Shown: positions 53,775 through 63,039 of the stretch, one piece after another
Position numbering within the stretch: position 1 is the stretch's first letter
Layout of the letters: every line of letters starts with the position of its first letter
Assembly (NCBI RefSeq): GCF_031979925.1
Contig: NZ_DALZFB010000011.1
Span: forward strand, 74,079-138,078
Direction of reading: 5' to 3'
DNA from: Pseudescherichia sp031979925
Lineage (GTDB): Bacteria; Pseudomonadota; Gammaproteobacteria; Enterobacterales; Enterobacteriaceae
DNA: 64,000 nucleotides
Position numbers and translations under genes: made by a program
Notes under the pieces: model-generated
The model's input: the letters and a program-made list of their open reading frames with translations, nothing else
What the model was told of the DNA's origin: nothing
The model's database searches: none

Positions 53775-55046
53775 TTACTGCCCGGTGGATTTCACTGGCG
53801 TATCCGGCTTCTTATCGTTACCGGCAATGAACGGGCTCCACGGCTGGGCGCGAACCGGCTGCTCGGTCTGCCAGACGACGTTAAACTGGCCGTTGTCCTC
53901 GATCTCACCGATCATCACCGGCTTGTGCAGGTGATGGTTGGTCTTGTCCATGGTCAGGGTAAAGCCGTCCGGCGCTTTATAGGTCTGCCCGGCCATCGCC
54001 GCGCGCACTTTATCCACGTCGGTGGTGCCCGCTTTCTCTACTGCTTGGGCCCACATGTGCAGCCCGACGTAGGTGGCCTCCATTGGATCGTTGGTTACCA
54101 CGGTGTCGGCGTTCGGCAGGTTATGCGCTTTGGCATAGGCCTTGTAGTCGGCCACAAATTTAGCGTTGGTTGAGTTATCTACGGACTGGAAGTAGTTCCA
54201 CGCCGCCAGATGGCCCACCAGTGGCTTGGTGTCGATCCCGCGCAGCTCCTCTTCGCCTACCGAGAAGGCCACGACCGGCACGTCGGTGGCCTTGATGCTC
54301 TGGTTAGCCAGCTCTTTATAGAACGGCACGTTGGAGTCGCCGTTGATGGTGGAGACGACGGCGGTTTTACCCCCGGCGGCGAACTTCTTAATATTGGCGA
54401 CGATGGTCTGGTAGTCACTGTGGCCGAACGGGGTGTAGACCTCTTCGATATCTTTATCCTGCACGCCTTTGCTGTGCAGGAAGGCGCGCAGGATCTTATT
54501 GGTGGTCCGCGGGTAGACATAGTCGGTGCCGAGCAGGAAGAAGCGTTTGGCGCTGCCGCCGTCCTCGCTCATCAGGTACTCTACCGCCGGGATCGCCTGC
54601 TGGTTAGGGGCCGCACCGGTGTAGAAGACGTTCGGCGACATCTCTTCGCCCTCGTACTGCACCGGGTAGAAGAGCAGGCCGTTCAGCTCCTCAAACACCG
54701 GAAGCACCGATTTGCGCGACACCGAGGTCCAGCAGCCAAACACCGCCGCGACCTTATCCTGGGAGATGAGCTGGCGGGCTTTCTCGGCGAAAAGCGGCCA
54801 GTTAGAGGCGGGATCGACCACCACCGGCTCCAGCTTTTTCCCCAGCACGCCGCCGTTGGCGTTGATCTCATCGATAGTCATCAGCGCGACGTTTTTCAGC
54901 GGCGTCTCGGAGATCGCCATGGTGCCGGAGAGCGAGTGCATGATGCCGACCTTGATGGTATCGGCGGCCCAGGCTTGCCAGGAGATCCCCATGCTGACCA
55001 TGGTGGCGGAGAGGGCAAAGGCTTTAATTAACGAACGTCTTTTCAT
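53775..55046 (-). CDS. urtA: Urea-binding protein UrtA
   Basis: This 423-residue periplasmic solute-binding protein has an N-terminus MKRRSLIKAFALSATMVSMG that could be a Tat-type signal (twin Arg). The conserved VGIMHSLSGTMAISETPLKN and FGCWTSVSRKSVLPVFEELN are typical of UrtA/AmiC-type proteins that bind urea or short amides. ATG 55046 or 55049, or TTG 55052, could start it; I prefer 55046 for its spacing from AGGGG. It follows gntR by 34 bases. Confidence 0.92.
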   Translation of the reverse strand: MKRRSLIKAFALSATMVSMGISWQAWAADTIKVGIMHSLSGTMAISETPLKNVALMTIDEINANGGVLGKKLEPVVVDPASNWPLFAEKARQLISQDKVAAVFGCWTSVSRKSVLPVFEELNGLLFYPVQYEGEEMSPNVFYTGAAPNQQAIPAVEYLMSEDGGSAKRFFLLGTDYVYPRTTNKILRAFLHSKGVQDKDIEEVYTPFGHSDYQTIVANIKKFAAGGKTAVVSTINGDSNVPFYKELANQSIKATDVPVVAFSVGEEELRGIDTKPLVGHLAAWNYFQSVDNSTNAKFVADYKAYAKAHNLPNADTVVTNDPMEATYVGLHMWAQAVEKAGTTDVDKVRAAMAGQTYKAPDGFTLTMDKTNHHLHKPVMIGEIEDNGQFNVVWQTEQPVRAQPWSPFIAGNDKKPDTPVKSTGQ

Positions 55047-55080
55047 CATCAACCCCTAAAAGTGTAAGAGAATTATTGCG

Positions 55081-55773
55081 TTATATCTGCGATGAAACCG
55101 GCGGTAGCCGCGATTGCTGAAGCCTGTGTAGTGTGATTTTTCTGACCACCGCTTTGCTCTGTAGTATGTGGTCGGTCAGGATCCGCTGCGCCTCCTCTGT
55201 CTGCTGTGTCAAAATGGCGCGGAGTACACGCCCGTGTTCTTGATAGGTCGCCGCCACCCGATCGTCCCGCGTAAAGTCGAGATGGCGAATAATGCGTATC
55301 TTCTCGGTCAGATCGACGTGGACCCGCGCCATCTCGCCGTTGCCCGTTGCCGCCACCAGCGCGGTGTGGAACTGCTCGTCGTGGGGCGAGACCGCCAGAC
55401 CGTCCTCCAGCGGTGGGGCATCCACCCAAAATGCAATCAGCGGGGCGAGGTGCTCGGCGCAGCTGCCGGGAGGCATGCCGCACAGGCGGCGAACCGCCTC
55501 GCGCTCCAGCACGATCCGCAGATCGTACAGCGCCTCGAACCAGGCGAAATCGAATGGTTTCACCTGCCACCCACTGCGCGAGGCCACCTCGACATAACCC
55601 TCATGTTCCAGCCAGTAGAGCGCCTGGCGCACCGGGGTTCGGCTGGCGGCCATCCGTCCGGCAACCTCGCTCTCGCTAAAGCGATCCCCCGGCATCAGCT
55701 GAAAAGTGAAAATCTCATTTTTCAGCGCGCGGTAGATGCGCTCCGCCAGCCCCGGCTTGCCGCCCATGCTCAC
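55081..55773 (-). CDS. GntR-family (FCD) regulator of the urea operon
   Basis: This 230-residue regulator has an N-terminal winged helix (DRFSESEVAGRMAASRTPVR) and a C-terminal all-helical FCD domain with metal-binding His residues (DEQFHTALVAATGN, HGRVLRAIL). It is inside the operon, overlapping the urea carboxylase gene by four bases (GTGA); an ATG two codons later is an alternative start. FCD proteins normally bind a palindrome near the promoter; the one at 61194-61219 is the obvious target. Ligand unknown, perhaps urea or allophanate. Confidence 0.85.
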   Translation of the reverse strand: MSMGGKPGLAERIYRALKNEIFTFQLMPGDRFSESEVAGRMAASRTPVRQALYWLEHEGYVEVASRSGWQVKPFDFAWFEALYDLRIVLEREAVRRLCGMPPGSCAEHLAPLIAFWVDAPPLEDGLAVSPHDEQFHTALVAATGNGEMARVHVDLTEKIRIIRHLDFTRDDRVAATYQEHGRVLRAILTQQTEEAQRILTDHILQSKAVVRKITLHRLQQSRLPPVSSQI

Positions 55774-58700
55774 GGCTCAAGCCACAGCAGGGCATCGCCA
55801 GGCGTTACCGGACGACCGGGCTGACAGCCGATACGCTTGATGCGTCCCGCCTGCGGGGCGTGGATCGCCAGCTCCATCTTCATCGCCTCGACAATCACCA
55901 GCGGCTGGCCTTCGATAACTTCATCGCCTGGCTGGACCAGCACCTTCCAGATGTTGCCGTTCATGTCAGCGTTCACCGCCAGCGCGCCGTCGTCCACCGC
56001 GTCTGTTGGTGGCAGTACTATCTCCTCGGGCTGGGCCTGCTCATCCAGCTGCCAGCGGGCAACCTCTTCGCTAAAGGCCGCGGCCTGACGTTCCCGGAAC
56101 TGGGCAATCTCGGGCGCGTTGTGCGCAAGGAAACGCAGATGCTCGGCGTAGTCGAACACTGTCTCCTCGATGCGGATAGTGGCCCGGCCTTCACGGAAAT
56201 CATCCCGCAGACGCTCCAGCTCCTCCTCGCTGACCGGATAGAAACGAACCTGGTCAAAGAAGCGCAGCAGCCACGGCTCCTCCTGTTTGAACTGGCTGTT
56301 TTTCAGGAATTTGTTCCAGATAGGCAGGGTGCGCCCCACCAGCTGATAGCCGCCGGGCGAGTCCATGCCGTAGATGCACATATACATCCCGCCAATGCCC
56401 ACCGTGCCCTCGGCGGTAAAGGTGCGCGCCGGGTTGTATTTCGAACTCAGCAGGCGGTGACGCGGATCCACCGGCACGGCGCAGGGCGCGCCCAGGTAGA
56501 CGTCGCCGAGGCCGAGGATCAGGTAGCTGGCATCAAAAATCGTGTCGCGCACCGCGTTACGATCCGCCAGACCATTAATGCGCTGAATAAAGTCAACGTT
56601 GTTGGGTAGCCATGGGGCGCTGGCCCGCACCGTATCCTGATAGCGGCTGACCGCCCCAAGGGTGGCGCTGTCTTCAAAGGCCATCGGCATCCAGACGATG
56701 CGCGACGGCACCTTCATCTCGCTGACGTCTCCCAGGCTGCTTTCAATCTCCAGCAGCATGGCCACCAGTGACGGCTGGCTGATAGCGAGGCTGTCGTAGC
56801 GGATCTGCAGCGAGCGCACGCCAGGGGAGAGCTCTTTAATCCCCGGATGGGCCAGGGTCTGAAGCTGCGCCATCAGCAGGCTGACGCGCAGGCGCAGGGC
56901 CAGATCGAGGACGTTCTCGCCATACTCAATCAGGATGTAGTTATCCCCCGCCTGGCGATAGCAGATCGCGGGCGTCGTGCCGCTGGCCGGAATAGAGACC
57001 AGCGCGGCGGCGGAGATCCCGTCGCGATCCGCCAGCGATGGGGTAGCAAACGCGGGCAGCGTTTCGGCAGGCTCCAGCGTCTCGACGATGCGGTGCTGGG
57101 CCTTCTCCAGGGCTACCGCCTCCTCAACGCTTATCGGGTAGAAGCGCAGGCGATCCCCAGGCTTCACCTGGCCCACTTTCCACAGCTCCGCTTTGGCGAT
57201 GGTCACCGGGCAGACAAAACCGCCGAGGCTCGGGCCGTCGCGGGTGAGGATCACCGGGAAGTCGCCGGTAAAGTTGATCGCGCCGATGGCATATTCGCAG
57301 TCGTGAACGTTAGACGGATGCAGGCCCGCCTCACCGCCGTCGGGCCGGGTCCAGGAGGGTTTCGGCCCGGTCAGGCGTACGCCGAGACGGTTAGAGTTGT
57401 AGTGCACCAGCCACTCGCTGGCGAAAAACTCGTCGATGGATTCCTGGGTGAAGAAATCCGGCGCGCCGTGCGGACCATAGAGCACGCCGATGTGCCAGCT
57501 CTCCTGATACTCAGGGATCAGCCCGGCGGCCAGCGGCTGCGGATCCCGCTCTGGCGCAGGCGTAGTGCAGGCGGCTAACTCGGGGCGGGAGATGGGCAGC
57601 AGATCGGCCACCTTCAGCGTCCGTCCGGCGTGGCCGCCAAACTGGCCGAGGGCGAAGGTCGCGCGGCTACCGAGATAGCAGGGCACGTCAATACCGTTGC
57701 GCACGGCGAGATAGGTACGGCAGCCGGAGTGGGCGCGGCCCAGCACCAGCGTCTGCCCGGCCTTCACCGCCACTGGCTGCCAGTACGCGACTGGCTGGCC
57801 GTCAAGCTCGGCATGACAGTCGGCTCCGGTCAGGGCAATAGTGGTATCGCTGTGGAACAGCAGCGTCGGGCCTTGCAGGGTAAACTCCAGCCCGGCGGCG
57901 GAGGCGTGGTTGCCCACGATGCGGTTGGCCAGGCGGAAGGCAAAATCGTCCATCGGGCCGGAGGGCGGAACGCCGACGTCCCAGTAGCCCGGACGACCGG
58001 GGTAGTCCTGAACGCTGCTCCAGGTACCGGGCTGCACGACCTCAATAGCCGCCGTGGCGGGGGTAAAGGTGTCGAGCATCCGCGTCCAGACGCTGCCCTG
58101 CACAAAGGCCTCGCTGGCAACGATCTGCCGCAGATAGTCAAGGTTAGTGGCGATGCCGTGCAGCTGGGTTGCGTCCAGCGCCTCGCGCAGCGTGAGCAGA
58201 GCCTCCTCGCGGGTATCCGCATGGACGATCAGTTTGGCGATCATCGGATCGTAGAAGGCGGAGACCTCACTGCCGGTAGTTACGCCGCTGTCGACGCGCA
58301 CGTTCTCCGGGAAGCTGACGTGGGTCAGTACGCCGGGGCTTGGCTGGAAATTCTTTAGCGGGTTTTCGGCATACAGACGCACCTCAATCGCCGCGCCCTG
58401 CGGGTTGCGCTGGAGTCGCTCCCAGTCGATGGTATCCCCGGCGGCAACGCGCAGCATGCACTCAACCAGATCGAGACCAGTCACGGACTCGGTGACCGGA
58501 TGCTCCACCTGGAGGCGGGTGTTGACCTCCAGGAAGTAGAACGCATCCTGCCCGGCATCATAGATATACTCCACCGTGCCCGCGCTGCGGTAGTTCACCA
58601 GCTTGCCCAGCTCAACGGCAGAGGCTAACAGCGCGGCGCGGGTGGATTCCGGTAATCCCGGCGCAGGGGTCTCTTCTACGACCTTCTGATTGCGGCGTTG

Positions 58701-59390
58701 CAGAGAGCAGTCGCGCTCGCCGAGCGCCACTACGTTGCCGTTACCGTCGCCAAAGATCTGCACCTCAACGTGGCGCGCGCGATCGATGCAGCGTTCTATA
58801 AATACCCCCGCGTCGCTGAAGAACTGCTCGCCCAGACGGCGGACGCTCTCCCACGCCTGCCGTAACGCCTCATCGTCGGCGCAGCGGGTCAAACCGATCC
58901 CACCCCCGCCCGCAGTGCTTTTTAACATCACCGGGTAGCCAATCTCCTGTGCGGCCAACAGCGCCTCGTCGAGAGTATTCAGCAGGCCGGTGCCCGGCGT
59001 CATCGGCACGCCCGCCTGGGCGGCCAGCTCGCGCGCCCGGTGCTTGAGGCCAAACTCGCCAATCTGCTGTGCTGTCGGGCCAACAAAGACGATGCCTGCC
59101 TGCTCACAGGCGTCGGCAAAGGCCAGGCTCTCAGAGAGAAAGCCGTAGCCGGGCCAAATCGCCTGGGCGCCGCTTTGCTTAGCGGCATCGATAATGCTGT
59201 CGATGCGCAGATAGCTGTCGCTGGCTTTCTCTCCGCCCAGCGGCAGGGCGATATCCGCCGCCTTAACGTGCTCGGCGTTTTTATCCGCGTCGGAGTAGAC
59301 GGCAATGCTCACGATCCCCAGACGACGCAGGGTGCGGATGGCGCGGCAGGCGATTTCACCCCGGTTGGCAATCAGTACGCGATCAAACAT
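55770..59390 (-). CDS. uca: Urea carboxylase (biotin-dependent)
   Basis: This 1206-residue enzyme makes allophanate from urea, bicarbonate and ATP. Domains in order: biotin carboxylase (1-450; ATP motif MLKSTAGGGGIGL, EVNTRLQVEHPVTE), two carboxyltransferase domains of the AHS2/KipA (about 470-770) and AHS1/KipI (about 800-1010) types, and a C-terminal biotinyl domain with K1171 in VEAMKMEL. The ATG at 59388-59390 (MFDRVLIANRGEIACRA) is the true start. Some enzymes of this family are guanidine carboxylases, but those come with CgdA/CgdB genes and guanidine riboswitches, absent here. A urea importer follows. The stop overlaps gntR; the start overlaps atzF. Confidence 0.94.
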   Translation of the reverse strand: MFDRVLIANRGEIACRAIRTLRRLGIVSIAVYSDADKNAEHVKAADIALPLGGEKASDSYLRIDSIIDAAKQSGAQAIWPGYGFLSESLAFADACEQAGIVFVGPTAQQIGEFGLKHRARELAAQAGVPMTPGTGLLNTLDEALLAAQEIGYPVMLKSTAGGGGIGLTRCADDEALRQAWESVRRLGEQFFSDAGVFIERCIDRARHVEVQIFGDGNGNVVALGERDCSLQRRNQKVVEETPAPGLPESTRAALLASAVELGKLVNYRSAGTVEYIYDAGQDAFYFLEVNTRLQVEHPVTESVTGLDLVECMLRVAAGDTIDWERLQRNPQGAAIEVRLYAENPLKNFQPSPGVLTHVSFPENVRVDSGVTTGSEVSAFYDPMIAKLIVHADTREEALLTLREALDATQLHGIATNLDYLRQIVASEAFVQGSVWTRMLDTFTPATAAIEVVQPGTWSSVQDYPGRPGYWDVGVPPSGPMDDFAFRLANRIVGNHASAAGLEFTLQGPTLLFHSDTTIALTGADCHAELDGQPVAYWQPVAVKAGQTLVLGRAHSGCRTYLAVRNGIDVPCYLGSRATFALGQFGGHAGRTLKVADLLPISRPELAACTTPAPERDPQPLAAGLIPEYQESWHIGVLYGPHGAPDFFTQESIDEFFASEWLVHYNSNRLGVRLTGPKPSWTRPDGGEAGLHPSNVHDCEYAIGAINFTGDFPVILTRDGPSLGGFVCPVTIAKAELWKVGQVKPGDRLRFYPISVEEAVALEKAQHRIVETLEPAETLPAFATPSLADRDGISAAALVSIPASGTTPAICYRQAGDNYILIEYGENVLDLALRLRVSLLMAQLQTLAHPGIKELSPGVRSLQIRYDSLAISQPSLVAMLLEIESSLGDVSEMKVPSRIVWMPMAFEDSATLGAVSRYQDTVRASAPWLPNNVDFIQRINGLADRNAVRDTIFDASYLILGLGDVYLGAPCAVPVDPRHRLLSSKYNPARTFTAEGTVGIGGMYMCIYGMDSPGGYQLVGRTLPIWNKFLKNSQFKQEEPWLLRFFDQVRFYPVSEEELERLRDDFREGRATIRIEETVFDYAEHLRFLAHNAPEIAQFRERQAAAFSEEVARWQLDEQAQPEEIVLPPTDAVDDGALAVNADMNGNIWKVLVQPGDEVIEGQPLVIVEAMKMELAIHAPQAGRIKRIGCQPGRPVTPGDALLWLEP

Positions 59391-61185
59391 GCTGAGTCTC
59401 CTTGCTGGCGAGCCAGTGCCGCCAGCCTTTATAAGCCGTAATGTCCTGCGCGTCGCCAAGCGCCGCACCCTCACAGATAAACCCTTTTACCCAGCGGCCA
59501 TCTGCCAGCTCCAGAGAGCCGATCCCCAATGGCGCTGGGATCTCGGCGACAAACTCACCGAAGCGCGCCAGCGGGATATCCCACAGCTCGACCTGAATGG
59601 ATTCGCCGCTACTGGCCCGGGCCAGACCCGGCTTTGCCGGCTGGGTATTGGCCAAGGCATAGAGGCGGTAGCAGGCCGCGGTTTCGCTGGTCTCGACAAA
59701 TACCGCCTTGCGGTTAACAAGCTGATGGTTAAGCGGCATGCCGCGCAGATGCGCCCCGACCACCGCGATTCGCACATGATCCTGCGAGAGGGGCAGCGTC
59801 GTTTCGCCTGTGGGAAGGCGGGTGTCGGTTGCCCCCAGAGGCAGGCGGCTCTGCTGCTGCCAACGGATGCCGAAGCTGGCGAGGGCGCGATCGTGCCAGG
59901 CGGGGGCGAGCAGAGTGATCCCGGCGGGCAGGCCATCGGCACGGAACGGCGCGGGCAGGGCCAGGGCGCTGAGATCCGCCAGGTTGGTAAAGTTGGTATA
60001 GGTGCCAAACTCCGAGTTGTAGCGGATTGGCTCCTGCTGCATCTCTTCTTTAGTGCGGATGGTCGGCGAAGTGGGCACGACGAGCGCGTCGACCTCGGCA
60101 AGCGTCAGCTGAATTTTTCGCGCCAGCTCGGCGCGCAGGTACTCGGCCTTGTACGCCTCTACCGCGCTGTAGCGACTGCCTCCGGCAACGATCTGATACA
60201 CCGTCGGATCCATCTCCTCCGGGCGGTCGATTATCTCCCCCACGGCAGCGGTGCGCTCGGCAACCCACGGCCCTTGATAAAGCTGGGCGGCCAGTTCGGC
60301 GAACGGGGTGAAGTCGATGGTTTTCAGCGTTACGCCACAGACGCGCAGCTGCTCGAGGGCGCGCTCCCACGCCTCTTCGGCCTGGGCGTCGCCAAAGAAT
60401 TGCAGCGTGTCGGGAACGGCAAATACCGGGCGCTCCGGCAGCGCGGCCGGGGCGGTGCCCGGTACGTGGCGAGAGTAGGCGTCGCGGGCATCGTAGCCTG
60501 CCGCCGTTTCGGCGATGGTCCAGGCATCGCTGACAGTGATGGCAAACACCGATACGGTATCGTTCAGGCGGCAGGCTGGAACCACGCCGCTGGCGGAGAA
60601 CCAGCCTTTGGTGGGCTTTAGCCCAACGATGTTATTAAATCCGGCGGGTACCCGGCCGGAGCCAGCGGTGTCGGTGCCGAGGGAGAAGGGCACCAGACCG
60701 CGCGCCACCACTGACGCCGAGCCGGAGCTGGAGCCACCGCTCACGTAGTCAGGGTTGAAGCTGTTGCTCACCGCTCCCCACGGAGAGCGCGTGCCCACCA
60801 GACCGGTAGCAAACTGATCGAGATTGGTCTTGCCAATGACAATCGCCCCGGCGGCTTTGAGCTGCGCAACCGTGGTCGCATCCTGCTCGGCGATATAGCG
60901 AAACGCCGGGCAGGCCGCGGTGGTGGGAAATCCGGCCGCATCGATATTGTCTTTAACGGCAAAGGGGATGCCATACAGCGGCAGCGACGCCGGATCCTGT
61001 TGATAGCGAGGCGTTAACGCTGCCAGCTGGGCAGCAATTTGCTCAGGTGTGGCGAGGGTAATCCATGCATTGTCATCGGCAGAGAGGGTTGCCAGGTGCG
61101 TCGTCAGGAGAGATAAAACGTCGCCGCGCCGCTGCTGGATCTGCTGCTGCCACCCGCTCAGGGTCTGGCCGGTCATTATTGTCAT
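59383..61185 (-). CDS. atzF: Allophanate hydrolase
   Basis: This 600-residue enzyme splits allophanate to two CO2 and two ammonia. The N-terminal amidase-signature domain has the Lys-cisSer-Ser triad: K78 (GIPFAVKDN), Ser in SGGSSSGSAS (about 152) and S176 in DTAGSGRVPA. The C-terminal domain (about 445-600) is the extra hydrolase domain of this family. The ATG at 61183-61185 has GGAATTG upstream; another ATG at 61200 lies too near the operator. It is the first gene of the operon. Confidence 0.93.
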   Translation of the reverse strand: MTIMTGQTLSGWQQQIQQRRGDVLSLLTTHLATLSADDNAWITLATPEQIAAQLAALTPRYQQDPASLPLYGIPFAVKDNIDAAGFPTTAACPAFRYIAEQDATTVAQLKAAGAIVIGKTNLDQFATGLVGTRSPWGAVSNSFNPDYVSGGSSSGSASVVARGLVPFSLGTDTAGSGRVPAGFNNIVGLKPTKGWFSASGVVPACRLNDTVSVFAITVSDAWTIAETAAGYDARDAYSRHVPGTAPAALPERPVFAVPDTLQFFGDAQAEEAWERALEQLRVCGVTLKTIDFTPFAELAAQLYQGPWVAERTAAVGEIIDRPEEMDPTVYQIVAGGSRYSAVEAYKAEYLRAELARKIQLTLAEVDALVVPTSPTIRTKEEMQQEPIRYNSEFGTYTNFTNLADLSALALPAPFRADGLPAGITLLAPAWHDRALASFGIRWQQQSRLPLGATDTRLPTGETTLPLSQDHVRIAVVGAHLRGMPLNHQLVNRKAVFVETSETAACYRLYALANTQPAKPGLARASSGESIQVELWDIPLARFGEFVAEIPAPLGIGSLELADGRWVKGFICEGAALGDAQDITAYKGWRHWLASKETQHV

Positions 61186-61193
61186 AGTGAGCA

Positions 61194-61219
61194 ATTCCAT
61201 CTGGTATACAAGATGGAAT
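61194..61219. promoter_or_regulatory. Palindromic operator in front of atzF
   Basis: ATTCCATCT at 61194-61202 and AGATGGAAT at 61211-61219 are exact inverse repeats around GGTATACA. The central GTATAC is typical of GntR/FCD operators (TTGTATACAA type). It lies at the expected transcription start of the sigma-54 promoter, so binding would block the promoter. The natural ligand is the GntR protein of this operon, by inference. Confidence 0.75.
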
Positions 61220-61225
61220 TCAAAT

Positions 61226-61241
61226 AGCAAGCGGCGTGCCA
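61226..61241 (-). promoter_or_regulatory. Sigma-54 promoter of the urea operon
   Basis: The minus strand reads TGGCACGCCGCTTGCT. This matches the RpoN consensus TGGCAC-N5-TTGC(A/T), with the GG and GC dinucleotides at the right distance (ten bases between). It is located 41 bases from the atzF ATG. Sigma-54 promoters need an enhancer-binding protein; NtrC is the likely one for urea use. Confidence 0.8.
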
Positions 61242-61303
61242 GTTTTTAATCTATTGTTTAATAATAATATTTTAATAATGTGCAGCTGGCGGGGAGCGGC
61301 GAC

Positions 61304-61320
61304 TGCACCCGGGCTGCGCA
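61304..61320. promoter_or_regulatory. Possible NtrC-binding site
   Basis: TGCACCCGGGCTGCGCA has the form of the NtrC site TGCACC-N5-GGTGCA, with one perfect half and a second half matching in four of six. It lies about 90-105 bases upstream of the predicted start, a usual enhancer distance. Confidence 0.5.
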
Positions 61321-61443
61321 GCGTTGAGCAAAAAAGGTGCGCCCCGTCACAGCGCAGCGAACAAGCTAATGCGAAGGGATGATGTTTCATAAATAACTGA
61401 ATTTGCTAAGATGCTTTAATAAGGTGCAACGCGTGGGGTAGGT

Positions 61444-62154
61444 ATGAAAAAATTAATAATGCTGGCAGCCGTTACGGCAGTGCTTGCCGGGTGCGATGAT
61501 GGCAAAGCGCCGGTTTCGTTTACGCCAGAGATGGCCAGTTTCTCCAATGAGTTTGACTTTGACCCACTGCGTGGCCCGGTAAAAGACTTTAGCCAGACGC
61601 TGCTCAATGATAAGGGGGAAGTCTCCAGGCGCGTGACCGGCACGCTCTCGCAGGAGGGATGCTTTGATACGCTGGAACTTCACGATGTAGATAACAACAC
61701 CGGCTTAGCGTTGGTGCTGAACGCCAACTTTTACGTCGATGCCGTGACCCATGAGAAGCGCCTGCGTTTACAGGGTAAATGCCAGCTGGCAGAGTTCCCG
61801 TCGGCGGGCGTGACCTGGGATACGGATGAGAAGGGTTTTGTGGTGCTTGCCCGCGGCAAGGAGTTGCAGATTAACTACCAGTATGATGCGGAAGGGTACC
61901 CGCTCGGCAAATCGACCACCAGCAAGGAGATGCATCTGTCCGTGGAATCAACACCCTCAACGGACAGACGCAAAAAGCTCGACTATACCGGCGTCAGCAC
62001 GCTGAATGATAAGCCTATCGGCAGCGTGAAGCAGGCCTGCGAATACGATCGTCACGACAACCCGGTAAGCTGCTCGTTAACCATCGTTGATGAAAGCGTA
62101 ACCCCTGCCGTTGAGCATCAGTACGCGATCAAAAACACTATCGCCTACTACTAA
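61444..62154 (+). CDS. ynfC: Lipoprotein YnfC
   Basis: This 236-residue lipoprotein has a signal peptide and lipobox (KLIMLAAVTAVLAGC, Cys17). The segment SFTPEMASFSNEFDFDPLRG and the C-terminal AVEHQYAIKNTI match E. coli YnfC (UPF0257). Residue 2 after Cys is Asp (CDDG), the retention signal for the inner membrane. Function unknown. It is convergent with ynfB, two bases apart. Confidence 0.93.
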   Translation: MKKLIMLAAVTAVLAGCDDGKAPVSFTPEMASFSNEFDFDPLRGPVKDFSQTLLNDKGEVSRRVTGTLSQEGCFDTLELHDVDNNTGLALVLNANFYVDAVTHEKRLRLQGKCQLAEFPSAGVTWDTDEKGFVVLARGKELQINYQYDAEGYPLGKSTTSKEMHLSVESTPSTDRRKKLDYTGVSTLNDKPIGSVKQACEYDRHDNPVSCSLTIVDESVTPAVEHQYAIKNTIAYY

Positions 62155-62156
62155 GG

Positions 62157-62498
62157 TTATTGCCCGATCGGCCGCCCGGTACGGCGGTCGAGACAGCGCA
62201 GCGTATTCTCTTCCCAGTAGGCGTTGACGTTAGCGCTCTTCTGGCAGTTATCACGGGCATCGAAGGCCACGTCAGTCTTATCAAACTCCTTTTCCACGCG
62301 GGTGTTTACCTTGTTGCGCAGGCTGCGGGTATCATTCCACTGCTCTTTTTCCATCGCGGCCTGCTGGCGGCTCTGGGCGCTGTCGCCGGACTCAATGATA
62401 AGCTTACTGGTATCAGCATTGGCTGCGGAACACATCATGCCAGCACCCAGCGTCAGCATAGCCGCCAGGCAGAGGCGTTTACTAAAGATCATGTTCAT
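62157..62498 (-). CDS. ynfB: Periplasmic YnfB (UPF0482)
   Basis: This 113-residue protein has a signal peptide cut near residue 28 (CSAANADT), followed by LIIESGDSAQSRQQAAMEKE, as in E. coli YnfB. Two conserved Cys in the C-terminal part. Function unknown. ATG 62498 follows GAGGAGTAACA, better than the one two codons later. It is divergent from ynfA. Confidence 0.92.
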   Translation of the reverse strand: MNMIFSKRLCLAAMLTLGAGMMCSAANADTSKLIIESGDSAQSRQQAAMEKEQWNDTRSLRNKVNTRVEKEFDKTDVAFDARDNCQKSANVNAYWEENTLRCLDRRTGRPIGQ

Positions 62499-62589
62499 TG
62501 TTACTCCTCGGTTAGCCAGGGAGGACGTGGCTCATTACTCACGCTATTCTACACCATTCTTCCTGGACGATATAAGGCCGTCATCTTTA

Positions 62590-62931
62590 ATGTTTAATAT
62601 CGCCACTCTCAATACCACGCTGCTCTTTTTCATCACTGCGCTATGCGAAATCCTTGGCTGCTTCCTGCCCTGGCTGTGGCTAAAGCGGGGAGCCAGCCCG
62701 CTGCTGCTGATCCCGGCCGGGCTGGCGCTGGCGGCCTTTGTCTGGCTGTTGACCCTGCATCCGGCGGCCAGCGGGCGCGTTTACGCCGCCTACGGTGGGG
62801 TCTATGTCTGCACCGCGCTGATCTGGCTGCGGGTCGTGGATGGCGTCAAGCTCAGCCTTTACGACTGGCTGGGTGCGTTGGTGGCGCTCTGCGGGATGTT
62901 GATTATCGTGGCAGGATGGGGGCGCGCATAG
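62590..62931 (+). CDS. ynfA: Inner-membrane protein YnfA (UPF0060)
   Basis: This 113-residue protein has four membrane helices of the small-multidrug-resistance-like fold; YnfA of Shigella and others has been reported as an SMR-type efflux pump. The run LHPAASGRVYAAYGGVYVCT is the family signature. The open frame extends back to 62224 across ynfB, but homology begins at ATG 62590. The N-terminus is five residues longer than in E. coli. Confidence 0.92.
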   Translation: MFNIATLNTTLLFFITALCEILGCFLPWLWLKRGASPLLLIPAGLALAAFVWLLTLHPAASGRVYAAYGGVYVCTALIWLRVVDGVKLSLYDWLGALVALCGMLIIVAGWGRA

Positions 62932-62942
62932 CGCCTTTTTTT
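62921..62942 (+). terminator. ynfA terminator
   Basis: GGCGC-GCATA-GCGCC followed by seven Ts, overlapping the last codons and stop of ynfA. Confidence 0.85.
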
Positions 62943-63039
62943 GTGATCCAGCGACGATTTTACGATCATCATACTTGTATGGTAGTAGCTCAGTTGCGTA
63001 AATTCTCTGCATCACAACCGAGATGTAAAGGATCAGAAG

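Noticed and set aside
61186..61443. Guanidine (ykkC-type) riboswitch in front of the urea carboxylase operon
   Set aside because: No ykkC-like or mini-ykkC hairpins with the ACGR loop are visible; the region is explained better by a sigma-54 promoter, an operator and a likely NtrC site.
62224..62589. Long N-terminal extension of ynfA
   Set aside because: It runs antisense to ynfB and has no similarity to the UPF0060 family; the start at 62590 is right.
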